Assembly (NCBI GenBank): GCA_902547295.1
Contig: CACCNJ010000010.1
Location: 1 to 39,972, forward strand
Source: an uncultured SAR86 cluster bacterium
Lineage (GTDB): Bacteria > Pseudomonadota > Gammaproteobacteria > Magnimaribacterales > D2472
Direction of reading: 5' to 3'
Length of the DNA: 39,972 nucleotides
The notes beneath the pieces were generated by a model that saw only the letters and a list, made by a program, of their open reading frames with translations, made no database searches and had not been told where the DNA came from. The translations under genes were made by a program, and so were the position numbers. Shown one piece after another: positions 1 to 8,926 of the stretch (the stretch's first letter is position 1; every line of letters starts with the position of its first letter).

Positions 1-1791
1 TGCAGCAATCCAACCAGATGAAAGAATGCCACCATTATAAGTTGTAGTAGCATTGGTAAGATCATCAAAACGTAATCCTAAAGTAAGTTTAGTAGTATCG
101 TTTAGATCATAATAAAGCTCACCATATAAAGCTTGAGATTTAATTCTTACGTGCTGATCACTTAAAGTACCTCTTATATCCATAGGAACAGTAACGTCTG
201 GCAATGCTCGTAAAGCAGCAACACCTGCAGCAAAAGCCTCAAGCTGTGCTTGTTGAGTAGCCGAAATTGGAAGTCCCATAGCTAACATTCCCTGAGCTGT
301 TAATGCAGGGGTTGCTAGTGCAACAACGCCTAATAAGCCTTGGTAGAAAGGAACGCCACCTTTAGCACCAAAATCAATACCTAAAAGGCCTGTAACAGTT
401 GGATAGTAAGGATGTGAACTAAAGTCACCAATGTATTGAGTACCAGGAGTTTGAACTCTGTACTCGTTATCATTTCTTGAATCATACATATAATAACCAA
501 CTGTATAATTGAGAGGTCCGTCGAAATCAGAAATTATGTTGATTTCAGCTTGCTGTGATTCATATAAAACATCTGAAAAGTCATATGTTCTATCAGTTGT
601 TACATATTCACAGAATCCAAAACGAGGTGTTCCAAAACACTGCTCTGATTCAATAGGTGGAAGACCTAATCCTGCACCTGCACCAATAAATGGTGAGTAT
701 GAAACACTACCATCATTGTCGTTCATTTGTTGGAACATTCTTGTTTCATAGGAATATTTTGCAGTCATTGTGAGATCATCACTTAACTCTTTTACCAACT
801 CTAAATTCGAAAATTCAATTTTTTGTAGGTGAGTTGGCTCTCTATTAACTGATAACTCTCCAAGCTCAAGAGCTGGAGGTGTTGCACCGTAATCGTTAGT
901 AATAGTTCCAGGATATAACGCTGCAATAAACGAGAATAAACCAGCACCTATACCTCTGCTATCTGCAGCAGTATTTGGAGTTCCTCTTTCCCATGGTGAG
1001 CAACCAAAAAATGCATCTTGTTGACAGAAAGAAACTTCTTCTTGCGGCCTATTGTCATCACTTTTTTGACCTGAATAAGTAAATCTTAATTCAGTAGTGT
1101 CATTTATGTCCCAATCGATAGAAAGTCTTACAGCTTCATCATTTCTATCATCCATAACATTTCCTGTAAAGGGGTTGTCAACCATTCCTTCTCTTGTGTT
1201 TGTCATAAATGCTAATCTTCCTCTTACATTATCAGAAAAAGGTACATTTATTGCGCCCTGAACGGTTTCTTTGTCCCATGAGCCACCTTCGTATCTAATT
1301 GATCCCTCAAATTCATCAGTAGGTCTTTTGGTAATTAAATTAATAACACCTGCAACTGAGTTTCTGCCAAAAAGTGTACCCTGTGGACCATTAAGAACCT
1401 CAATACGCTCAAGATCCATGAATCCCATATCTGACATAATACTTGGATTCACACTATGTCCGTTAACGCTGGTTACTATTGAACTAACAACAGCAGCACC
1501 AACACCATAAGATCCAATACCTCTCATAACAAACCCTGAACCAGAGCCAATTCCTTTTGCTACTTCAAAACCTGGAACAACTTCAGCTAAGTCTGAAAGG
1601 TCATATAACTGATCAGCTTCAAGTTGATCTGATGTTATAGCAGTAATTGAAACTGCTATATCTTGAGTTGATTCCTCTTTCTTAGTTGCTGTAACTACAA
1701 CTTCTTCAATTTCTTGTGCAAAAGAAGAAATAGAGAAAACAAATGTTAAAAGAGAAATAGAAAATAATTTATTAATTTTTATGTTAAACAT
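1..1791 (-). CDS. TonB-dependent outer membrane receptor, partial (C-terminus off the left edge)
   Basis: The minus-strand frame is open from the ATG at 1791 to the window edge (597 codons), so the last part of the beta-barrel is missing. Residues 1-25 form a signal peptide ending SFA, followed by a TonB-box-like EIEEVVVTATKKE and a plug domain with the family signature GPQGTLFGRNS...INLITKRP. It should be an outer-membrane receptor that imports a substrate using TonB energy; the substrate cannot be read from sequence. It closely resembles the next receptor (1951-4674), including two extracellular-type cysteine pairs with identical spacing (FCQQDAFFGC and CFGTPRFGFC). A GGGGGA ribosome-binding site lies about 6 bases before the ATG. 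The gene follows a terminator and an AT-rich leader also found upstream of the paralogue, so it is probably transcribed from its own promoter. Confidence 0.9.
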   Translation of the reverse strand, partial: MFNIKINKLFSISLLTFVFSISSFAQEIEEVVVTATKKEESTQDIAVSITAITSDQLEADQLYDLSDLAEVVPGFEVAKGIGSGSGFVMRGIGSYGVGAAVVSSIVTSVNGHSVNPSIMSDMGFMDLERIEVLNGPQGTLFGRNSVAGVINLITKRPTDEFEGSIRYEGGSWDKETVQGAINVPFSDNVRGRLAFMTNTREGMVDNPFTGNVMDDRNDEAVRLSIDWDINDTTELRFTYSGQKSDDNRPQEEVSFCQQDAFFGCSPWERGTPNTAADSRGIGAGLFSFIAALYPGTITNDYGATPPALELGELSVNREPTHLQKIEFSNLELVKELSDDLTMTAKYSYETRMFQQMNDNDGSVSYSPFIGAGAGLGLPPIESEQCFGTPRFGFCEYVTTDRTYDFSDVLYESQQAEINIISDFDGPLNYTVGYYMYDSRNDNEYRVQTPGTQYIGDFSSHPYYPTVTGLLGIDFGAKGGVPFYQGLLGVVALATPALTAQGMLAMGLPISATQQAQLEAFAAGVAALRALPDVTVPMDIRGTLSDQHVRIKSQALYGELYYDLNDTTKLTLGLRFDDLTNATTTYNGGILSSGWIAA

Positions 1792-1866
1792 GAATATCCC
1801 CCAATGTTTAAATTGTTTTGCTTATTTTATGCTTAAAAGTACTTTTAGGACAACAAATTTAACTAA

Positions 1867-1897
1867 AAAATATATATAAAAATATATGTTTTTTTTA
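1867..1897 (-). repeat. AT-rich leader block shared with the neighbouring receptor gene
   Basis: Two exact blocks here recur upstream of the second receptor. AAAATATATATAAAA (1867-1881) matches 4741-4755, and ATATGTTTTTTTTA (1884-1897) matches 4773-4786. The gap between blocks is 2 bases here and 17 there. The block ends 75 bases before the start codon, where promoter or upstream-element sequence is expected. Its function is inferred. Confidence 0.6.
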
Positions 1898-1907
1898 CCT
1901 ACATAAT

Positions 1908-1936
1908 AAAAAAAGGCTGGTAAACCAGCCTTTTTT
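1908..1936 (-). terminator. Intrinsic terminator of the second receptor gene (could act both ways)
   Basis: On the minus strand a perfect 6-bp stem GGCTGG/CCAGCC with a TTTA loop is followed by seven T (1908-1914). It begins 14 bases after the stop of the receptor at 1951-4674. The plus strand also shows six T after the stem (1931-1936), so it could stop transcription from either side. It separates the two receptor genes into different transcripts. Confidence 0.85.
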
Positions 1937-1950
1937 CAATCTATTATAAG

Positions 1951-4674
1951 TTAGAAGGATGTGCCAAAAGAAATACCCCATGTTAATGGATCAGTAACAG
2001 TTGCAAACTTATTACCACCCTGAAGACCACTGGCTAAATACCAACTACCAATATATCTATCATCAGCGAGGTTTTTAGCCTCAAGTCTTACAAACCAATT
2101 ACCATCATTTGGGCGATATGTTACTGTAGCATCAAAGAATTTGTGCTCAGGTATTTGAAGATGTGGTTGGTTATAAACAGTCCCCTCTCTTTCAGACATA
2201 TATCTATAAACTAATCTTGCTCTAGTTGTTCCATTTTCTCCAATAAAGTCTTGATTAAGGCCTATGCTGTAAGACAGCTCAGGTGATTGAGGTAATTTAT
2301 TACCAGATACATCTACTGGTATACCTGGATTATCGCAACCTGCACCAAAAGGATTAAATGCCTCAAGACATAAATAACCAGCAAATTTATATACTAAGCC
2401 AGCATCTGTAGCTCCAACAGTCAATACACCACCAGGTCCAAGTTGTTGAACTAGGCCTCCTCCCAATACCGCTGGAAGTGGCGCCCTGGCTGTAGCATTG
2501 TTAATGTTAGTAGGATTAATTAGAGATAATTTAGTAATTTCTGACTCTGCTTTTAAGAGAGTTACATCAATACTAGTATTCTCACTTAAGAATAAAATCA
2601 TATTGCCCTCTAAACCACTAATCTCAGCATCTGTATTAACATTTTTTGAACCAGCGTTAACAATTGATGAAATCAACATTCCATCAGTAGTATTTTGAAA
2701 ATATGCAGCATTTAATAACATTGCTCCATCAAGGAATATCCCTTTTGCTCCAATTTCAAATACTCCTGTTTCCTCTTGATCATATGGATCAGGAAGACCA
2801 AGCTCATTAGGGTTATTACCCCCTGCTTTTACAGCAGTTGTATAGCTTGCGTAAACCATCCTATCGTCATCAATATCATGTTTGATTGCTAATTTATAGC
2901 CAACAGCATCATCTGCTTCAGTTACTTGTGTTGGGAAAAATCCATACTCGTTAGTAAGTTTTTGAGATAGAGGATAATTAGTACATGATGTAAATGATAA
3001 GCATGAGAACACGCTATCTTTAACAACATCGTCGTTGTATCTTACACCAACAGTAATTTGTGTTTGATCAGATAAATCATAATAAAGCTCACCTAAGATA
3101 GCTTTGGATTTAGTTCTTATATGGTCATCATTAAAGAAGCCTTGAACAGGAGTTGGTGCAGTATAACCATTCAATAAAGATGGTAAGGCGGCCGCACTAA
3201 AACCAGATAATGCAAATGGTATATAGAAATCAACTGATCCAGAACCGGTTAAAAATCCACCAAATACAGGTACATTATATGGATGATTGACAGCATCTTG
3301 AGCAATTAAATTCCATGATGCAGTTTGAACCTGATAAATATTTCTGCTGGTCTGATCAAAATGATAGTAACCTATTTGAAAATTTAAAGGTCCATCTAAA
3401 TCGGATATAAGAGTAACTTCAGCCTGCCAAGTCTCAGTTTCATCAAATGCAAATTCATAAGTTCTATCAGAATCTATAGTCTCACAGAATGTACTGTGGA
3501 ATCCTCCAAAACAGCCATCCCATTGCATTGGAATAACAGAGGCCGGATGTCCTGGAGGAAATAATCCAGGAAATGGAGCAACAGCTTTGTTGTAGTCATT
3601 GTCACCCATATGATTGTATAATCTTGTTGTATAAGTTCCCTTAACAATCACATCATAATTATCATTTAAATCATGATTCATTTGTATCTGTGCTAACTCA
3701 TGTTTTTGCATTAAAGATGGGTCTCTATTTAAAATAACTTTATCCATTGAATTTAATACTGTTATGCCAGCATAAGAGTTAGATGTAGGATTTCCATTTA
3801 AGGCAGCTGCGAAATTAAAGAAACCTGCAGTACTTCCATTTACATGAGATGTTTGTCCTATAGACCCTACGGTGAATGGAGAACAACCAAACAATGGATC
3901 AGATTCACAAAAATTTACTCCAATATTTTGCCTATTGTCGTCAGCTTTTTGATAATCATATGTGAATTCAAATGAAGTTGTTTCATTCATGTCAAAATCA
4001 ATTGATAATCTACCTGCAAGTGAATCTCTTCCATCTATATCATTTCCAGTATTTATATTTCTAATTGTTCCATCTCTATTAAATACTGACGTGGCAAGTC
4101 TCATTGAAACTTTTTCATTAACAGGAACATTGAACACCAGATTTGTTCTTTCAGAGTTATAATTTCCCATCGTCATTTCAATGCTTCCTTCAAGCTCTCC
4201 GGTCGGTCTTGCAGTAACTAGATTTACAAGTCCTTGCACTGCATTTCTTCCAGATAAAGTGCCTTGAGGCCCTTTTAAAACCTCTATTCTTTCAAGATCA
4301 TGGAAGCCTGAATCGTTTAGAGCTGAGGACCCAACAGCATGGCCATTAACTGATGTTATTAATGAAGGAACAACAGCTGCACCAACACCATAAGAACCCA
4401 CTCCTCTCATTGAGTATGCTGATCCTGAGCCAAGAGCTTTATCAACTATAAGTCCAGGAACAACTTCAGCCAAGTCGCTAAAGTCTTCTACGAGGTTCTT
4501 ATCAATATCTTCAGCAGTAAATGCTTCAATCGAAACTGGAACATCCTGAACAGATTGCTCTTTCTTTGTTGCAGTAACAACAACCTCTTCAATCTCTTGA
4601 GCTTTTATAAATGCTGAAAAAATTAATGAAACGCATAGTGAAAAATTAAATGCTATTTTTAAAAATTTATACAT
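1951..4674 (-). CDS. TonB-dependent outer membrane receptor
   Basis: This 907-residue protein has a signal peptide (1-25, ending IKA), a TonB-box-like EEVVVTATKK (29-38), a plug domain of about 130 residues with LERIEVLKGPQGTLSGRNAV, and a long beta-barrel ending in phenylalanine (SFGTSF), as outer-membrane proteins do. It should import a ligand across the outer membrane with TonB-ExbBD; the ligand is unknown. Two cysteine pairs (C256/C264 and C388/C397) sit in likely surface loops and are conserved in the downstream paralogue, suggesting disulfides. The start at 4674 is supported by a strong AGGGGGG ribosome-binding site about 7 bases upstream. A terminator follows at 1908-1936. No iron- or cobalamin-uptake genes adjoin it, so a carbon substrate such as lipid or polysaccharide is as likely as a siderophore. 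Confidence 0.95.
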   Translation of the reverse strand: MYKFLKIAFNFSLCVSLIFSAFIKAQEIEEVVVTATKKEQSVQDVPVSIEAFTAEDIDKNLVEDFSDLAEVVPGLIVDKALGSGSAYSMRGVGSYGVGAAVVPSLITSVNGHAVGSSALNDSGFHDLERIEVLKGPQGTLSGRNAVQGLVNLVTARPTGELEGSIEMTMGNYNSERTNLVFNVPVNEKVSMRLATSVFNRDGTIRNINTGNDIDGRDSLAGRLSIDFDMNETTSFEFTYDYQKADDNRQNIGVNFCESDPLFGCSPFTVGSIGQTSHVNGSTAGFFNFAAALNGNPTSNSYAGITVLNSMDKVILNRDPSLMQKHELAQIQMNHDLNDNYDVIVKGTYTTRLYNHMGDNDYNKAVAPFPGLFPPGHPASVIPMQWDGCFGGFHSTFCETIDSDRTYEFAFDETETWQAEVTLISDLDGPLNFQIGYYHFDQTSRNIYQVQTASWNLIAQDAVNHPYNVPVFGGFLTGSGSVDFYIPFALSGFSAAALPSLLNGYTAPTPVQGFFNDDHIRTKSKAILGELYYDLSDQTQITVGVRYNDDVVKDSVFSCLSFTSCTNYPLSQKLTNEYGFFPTQVTEADDAVGYKLAIKHDIDDDRMVYASYTTAVKAGGNNPNELGLPDPYDQEETGVFEIGAKGIFLDGAMLLNAAYFQNTTDGMLISSIVNAGSKNVNTDAEISGLEGNMILFLSENTSIDVTLLKAESEITKLSLINPTNINNATARAPLPAVLGGGLVQQLGPGGVLTVGATDAGLVYKFAGYLCLEAFNPFGAGCDNPGIPVDVSGNKLPQSPELSYSIGLNQDFIGENGTTRARLVYRYMSEREGTVYNQPHLQIPEHKFFDATVTYRPNDGNWFVRLEAKNLADDRYIGSWYLASGLQGGNKFATVTDPLTWGISFGTSF

Positions 4675-4740
4675 AGTGTTGCCCCCCTAAATGGATTAAT
4701 AACTAGTATTAGAAAACTATATCATTCCATATAGGTATTT

Positions 4741-4786
4741 AAAATATATATAAAATATAGTTATATCTGATAATATGTTTTTTTTA
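4741..4786 (-). repeat. AT-rich leader block shared with the first receptor gene
   Basis: This contains the same two blocks as 1867-1897 (at 4741-4755 and 4773-4786) with a 17-base gap between them. It ends 66 bases before the receptor start at 4674, between that gene and the end of yidD. It is probably part of the promoter region; no exact -10 or -35 can be chosen with confidence in such AT-rich sequence. Confidence 0.55.
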
Positions 4787-4813
4787 TTTAAAAAGTATGT
4801 GTTATTAAAATAT

Positions 4814-5008
4814 TTACTTGTTATACCAAGGATGACACTTACTTATTCTGATAATAGCTAAATAGGAGCCTTTGAATATTCCATGTTTAAGAATAACCTC
4901 AATCGCATAAGTTGAGCATGTGGGGTGAAATCGGCATGATGGAGGAAACATAGGCGATATAAAATACCTATAAAATCTAATCGGCAATATAAAAACTCTT
5001 GCAAGCAT
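4814..5008 (-). CDS. yidD: Membrane protein insertion efficiency factor YidD, short form
   Basis: This 64-residue protein carries the YidD core: an amphipathic N-terminus, [21 protein letters not shown] with its cysteines, the KHG turn and the ending KCHPW. YidD proteins are small, positively charged, membrane-associated factors that help YidC and Sec insert inner-membrane proteins. Most homologues continue past CHPW/F with a glycine-rich GGYDPVP tail; this one stops at CHPWYNK, and the stop codon is clear in the sequence. Its start overlaps the thrS stop (TAATG), so it is translationally coupled to thrS. That is an unusual place: yidD normally lies between rnpA and yidC. Confidence 0.88.
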   Translation of the reverse strand: MLARVFILPIRFYRYFISPMFPPSCRFHPTCSTYAIEVILKHGIFKGSYLAIIRISKCHPWYNK

Positions 5009-6939
5009 TAGTTAAGAATTAAATTTTCTTTAGTGATTTGTTTCATAGCTTCTTTAAGTTTTACTACTTTGGTTTCAGTGCTTCCAATTCTTCTAAGAGA
5101 TACAGTTCCATCTTTTTTTTCATTATTTCCAATTGCTAAAATAATTGGAACCTTTCTATTACTATGCTCTCTGATTTTATAACTAATTTTCTCATTTCTG
5201 AGGTCGGCTTCAGCTAAAATGCCCTGTTTTTTGAGCAATTCCACTATCTCTAATGAGTAGTCATTTACATCTGAAACTATTGAAGCAACAACAACCTGTT
5301 GAGGAGATAACCAGAAAGGAAGCTTTCCAGCATAATTTTCAATTAAGATGCCTATGAATCTCTCAAAAGATCCTAAAACTGCTCTATGTATCATTACTGG
5401 GGTATGTTTTTTTCCATCTTCTCCAACATAGCTAGCATCGAGCCTTTCGGCTAAGTTGAAATCTAATTGAAAGGTTCCACATTGCCATTCTCTTCCTATT
5501 GCATCGGTGAGCACAAAATCTAATTTTGGTCCATAAAATGCGCCATCACCCTCATCAATTCTATATGGGTATTCCAAATTTTTAATTGCTGCTTCAAGGG
5601 CCGCTTCTGCTTTATTCCATGTTTCATCTGAACCAACCCTCATCTCAGGTCTAGTAGATAACTTGATATCAAAATTTTTAAATCCTAAATCAGCATATAT
5701 GCTTGATAGAAACTCTATAAATAGTCCTGTTTCTGATTCTATCTGATCCTCAGTGCAGAAAATGTGTCCGTCATCTTGAGTAAAAGCCCTTACCCTCATT
5801 AAACCATGCATAGTTCCGGAGGGTTCATATCTATGACATAAACCAAATTCAGCATACTTTAATGGCAAGTCTTTATAGGATTTAATGCCTTGATTGTATA
5901 TTTGAACATGGCCAGGACAATTCATTGGCTTAAGAGCATTTACTCTTTTTTCGTTAGCATGTTCTTCGTCGATCTCTGTAATAAACATATTTTCTCTGTA
6001 TTTGTCCCAATGGCCTGAAGCTTCCCATAATTTTCTATCTATCACTTGAGGAGTATTGACTTCAATATAATTATTTTCTTTAAGTCTATCTCTAACAAAA
6101 TTTCGTAATTTTCTATAAACAGTCCAGCCATTAGGGTGCCAAAAAACCATCCCTGGAGCTTCATCTTGAAAGTGAAACAAATCCATCTCTTTTCCAAGCT
6201 TTCTATGATCTCTTTTTAATGCCTCCTCTATGTTATCTAAATGATTTTGTAAATCTTTATCATTACCAAATGCAGTTCCATAAATTCTTGTTAGCATTGA
6301 GTTTTTTGAATCGCCCTTCCAATATGCACCTGATACTTTTGTTAATTTGAATGAACCAATAAATCCTAAATTTGGTAGATGCGGACCTCTACATAGATCA
6401 ACAAACTCTTCGTCATCCTGGTAATAAAGTTGAAAATTATCGTCTTGATCAGACTCATTAATGATAATTTCTTTATATGATTCTTTGTTTGATTTAAATA
6501 TCTTTAAAGCTTCTTTTTTTGAAACTAGTTTTTTAGTAATTGCTGATTTAGTTTTAATGATTTTTTTCATTTCCTCTTCGATCTTACTTAGATCGTCAGA
6601 AGATATAGACTCATCGGATTCAACATCATAATAAAAACCATCTTGAACTGTAGGACCAATAGCTAATTTTGATTTTGGATAAAGGTTTTTAATGGCTCTT
6701 GCTAAAACCTGAGCAGTAAGAGTATGACGCATGATTTCAACACCTTCATCGCTATCAATTGTAATTATTGAAACTGACGCATCAGCTTCTATGACATCAT
6801 GCAAATCTTTTTGAACGCCATCAATAGACACAGCTATAGCAGATTTGGCAAGACCAGGCCCAATATCTTTTGCAAGATCATAGCCTGAAGATCCCTCAGG
6901 CAATTCTCTCGAACTATTATCTGGCAAAGTTATTTTCAT
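5008..6939 (-). CDS. thrS: Threonyl-tRNA synthetase
   Basis: At 643 residues it is nearly identical in length to E. coli ThrRS (642). Order: N-terminal TGS domain (about 1-62), editing domain (about 65-225), class II catalytic core with the zinc-site sequence KPMNCPGH and the motif-2 region [24 protein letters not shown], and the C-terminal anticodon-binding domain. It charges tRNA-Thr in the cytosol. The editing domain keeps DLCRGPH, but the usual HxxxH motif reads H72-TLT-A76, so the second histidine is absent. It follows the hydrolase gene by 30 bases and overlaps yidD. The infC-rpmI-rplT genes that usually follow thrS in Gammaproteobacteria are absent here. Confidence 0.98.
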   Translation of the reverse strand: MKITLPDNSSRELPEGSSGYDLAKDIGPGLAKSAIAVSIDGVQKDLHDVIEADASVSIITIDSDEGVEIMRHTLTAQVLARAIKNLYPKSKLAIGPTVQDGFYYDVESDESISSDDLSKIEEEMKKIIKTKSAITKKLVSKKEALKIFKSNKESYKEIIINESDQDDNFQLYYQDDEEFVDLCRGPHLPNLGFIGSFKLTKVSGAYWKGDSKNSMLTRIYGTAFGNDKDLQNHLDNIEEALKRDHRKLGKEMDLFHFQDEAPGMVFWHPNGWTVYRKLRNFVRDRLKENNYIEVNTPQVIDRKLWEASGHWDKYRENMFITEIDEEHANEKRVNALKPMNCPGHVQIYNQGIKSYKDLPLKYAEFGLCHRYEPSGTMHGLMRVRAFTQDDGHIFCTEDQIESETGLFIEFLSSIYADLGFKNFDIKLSTRPEMRVGSDETWNKAEAALEAAIKNLEYPYRIDEGDGAFYGPKLDFVLTDAIGREWQCGTFQLDFNLAERLDASYVGEDGKKHTPVMIHRAVLGSFERFIGILIENYAGKLPFWLSPQQVVVASIVSDVNDYSLEIVELLKKQGILAEADLRNEKISYKIREHSNRKVPIILAIGNNEKKDGTVSLRRIGSTETKVVKLKEAMKQITKENLILN

Positions 6940-6969
6940 CTTTATATTATAGATTGGTTAAGCAATTTT

Positions 6970-8823
6970 TTATATCGGCAAATATACAACAGTATTGGTT
7001 GATAGAATCATTATAAATATTAAACAAGTAACAATTGGTCCGAGGTAGACTCTTCCAGTCATTTCAAAAAAGATTCTATTAAAATAAGGAAGAATAAACA
7101 TCATTGGCACAATACCAAATAAGAGATTAACACTAAGCCAATCTGTTGAATTAGAACTCCAATAAACTGTCCCTGTTGCTGCAAAATATGAATATTGAAT
7201 GATAATAATAAAGATTAATCCTAGAGAATTTGCAAAACCTCCTATAAGTCTTGACTTCCACTCTGCTTGACCTTGAAATCTCATTGATCCATTAACTCTT
7301 AGAGAATTTGAAAAAAAGAAGATAAAAAACAAAGGGAAGTACATTAATAAAACAAGTATCATCTCTGGTTGAAATACTCTTACCCCCATGAACCAAAATC
7401 TATAATCGATATGAAAAAGATAATAAATGAAAAATAATATTAAGTAATATGAAATAAAAACTAATAGTCCAACGAGAATAGTTTTACCAAAATCATACCA
7501 AGAAATATTTAACCCCCATGACTCTTTTTGTGTTCCATGATGACGACCAAAAAAATAATAAGATAATATAAAAATAATTAGGCCAATAGTACCGTTAAGT
7601 GCTGCCCATAACATTACAGAATTATTCATTCTTTGAGGAAAAAACCAGGTAAGCTCCCTATTCGCGGCATCAACAAATAAAATTTTTGCTAAATCCACCA
7701 TAGGTATAAATGAAACGCATGCAATAGTTGCACTTATAAAAAAAATAATCCAAAAAATAGTTTTACCTTTAGTAGATTGTCTTGGCAAAGGGTCTGGAAC
7801 AGTTTTTATTATTGAACTGAAAAATTTAAATTTAAGAAATGACCTTGTCAAAGGAATTAGCATCAATAAAGAAACAACCATATTTATCAAAGTGAAAAGT
7901 TCTTTATACTGCCAAATTTGATTTGATGAGTTAATGTTGTTTGGGAAACCCAATACAGTATCAAAATAATCCAATTGGTTTGCAGTTGCCTCTTTATTAT
8001 ATGGTTGAAAAGGATGCAGAAGTTTTTCATTAAAAACCACTCTCAAACTTCTGTCATTTTTATCTCCGTAATACTTTCCAAGTTCAACTTTGTCTATTCT
8101 ATTTTGGTCAGATAAAACATTGTTTATTACGCGTAAAGATTCTGGTGCAATTTCCATGTTTCCAGCATCCCAACCCTTAAATTCATTTCTAAAAGCTCCC
8201 TCATCATATAGAGCATAGCTAATGCCCATATTTGATTTTGAATCTTTTAAAATTTCATTCCTTAAAGTCAATACGTATCCTGAAACATACACAGAATGTA
8301 ATTTACTTTTTTTGTTTTCTTCAATAGCTTGTTTTCCAAAATAATCAGCGCCTCTTATAGCAGCATTTCCTCCCATTGAATGACCTGTTGAGGCAATTTT
8401 ATCAGTATCAACAAACGGAAAATTTCCATCATAAGCATGATCAACAAGAGCAAACATTCCGTATCCTTGAGTAGTTGCAGCTATCCTGCTTACGGAGGAA
8501 GAAGACATACCTTGAGCGTATGGATCAATCAAAGCAACAGCCATACCCCTTCTAGATAACTCTATAGCTATATTTGATAAAGCCTCTTTTGATCTTTGAA
8601 ATCCAGGCACAACTATTACAAAAGGAACTTTGTTATATTTATTTGCTATCTTTGGTTTGTATAAATCATAAATTAAAGACTGGCCATTATCTGTTTTAAG
8701 TTCTTTTAACTCTATCTCAACCTTTGTAAAGCTCGATTGGACTAAAGAAGCGACAAAGCTTGATAGAAAAATTATAGTTAAGCAGCTAAAAAGAAATCTA
8801 TTTGCTTTTATAAAGTTAATCAT
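6970..8823 (-). CDS. Alpha/beta hydrolase fused to a polytopic membrane domain
   Basis: This is a 617-residue two-part protein. After an N-terminal membrane anchor or uncleaved signal (about 10-30) comes an alpha/beta hydrolase domain (about 45-300) with an oxyanion-type VVPGFQRS and the nucleophile elbow GHSMGG (serine 149). The C-terminal half (about 305-617) has roughly eight hydrophobic helices and no motif I recognise. The serine suggests an esterase, lipase or peptidase, probably facing the periplasm if the first helix is an N-in anchor; that topology is inferred. It lies 30 bases upstream of thrS on the same strand, so they may be co-transcribed. Lipid or cell-wall ester processing is possible but unproven. 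I cannot name the family. Confidence 0.75.
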   Translation of the reverse strand: MINFIKANRFLFSCLTIIFLSSFVASLVQSSFTKVEIELKELKTDNGQSLIYDLYKPKIANKYNKVPFVIVVPGFQRSKEALSNIAIELSRRGMAVALIDPYAQGMSSSSVSRIAATTQGYGMFALVDHAYDGNFPFVDTDKIASTGHSMGGNAAIRGADYFGKQAIEENKKSKLHSVYVSGYVLTLRNEILKDSKSNMGISYALYDEGAFRNEFKGWDAGNMEIAPESLRVINNVLSDQNRIDKVELGKYYGDKNDRSLRVVFNEKLLHPFQPYNKEATANQLDYFDTVLGFPNNINSSNQIWQYKELFTLINMVVSLLMLIPLTRSFLKFKFFSSIIKTVPDPLPRQSTKGKTIFWIIFFISATIACVSFIPMVDLAKILFVDAANRELTWFFPQRMNNSVMLWAALNGTIGLIIFILSYYFFGRHHGTQKESWGLNISWYDFGKTILVGLLVFISYYLILFFIYYLFHIDYRFWFMGVRVFQPEMILVLLMYFPLFFIFFFSNSLRVNGSMRFQGQAEWKSRLIGGFANSLGLIFIIIIQYSYFAATGTVYWSSNSTDWLSVNLLFGIVPMMFILPYFNRIFFEMTGRVYLGPIVTCLIFIMILSTNTVVYLPI

Positions 8824-8848
8824 GATTTTAAAATAAAAATATTCTAAT

Positions 8849-8923
8849 GCCTTCTTAGTTAAATGGATATAACGAATCCCTCCTAAGGATTAGTTGCAGG
8901 TTCGATTCCTGCAGAGGGCACCA
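8849..8923 (+). tRNA. tRNA-Arg (anticodon CCT)
   Basis: A full cloverleaf is visible: acceptor stem GCCTTCT/AGAGGGC with one G-T wobble, anticodon stem AATCC/GGATT around loop CTCCTAA (anticodon CCT, reading AGG), T-arm GCAGG/CCTGC around TTCGATT, and an encoded CCA end. It lies on the strand opposite both neighbouring genes. I see no convincing -10/-35 pair upstream and no terminator after it. Confidence 0.95.
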
Positions 8924-8926
8924 AGA

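Noticed and set aside
509-1510. Plus-strand open frames within the first receptor gene
   Set aside because: They lie antisense to a clear receptor reading frame and show no domain or start signal of their own.
8849-8923. tRNA genes as possible integration sites of a mobile element
   Set aside because: No integrase, direct repeat of a tRNA end, or change in gene character is seen next to any of the three tRNAs.
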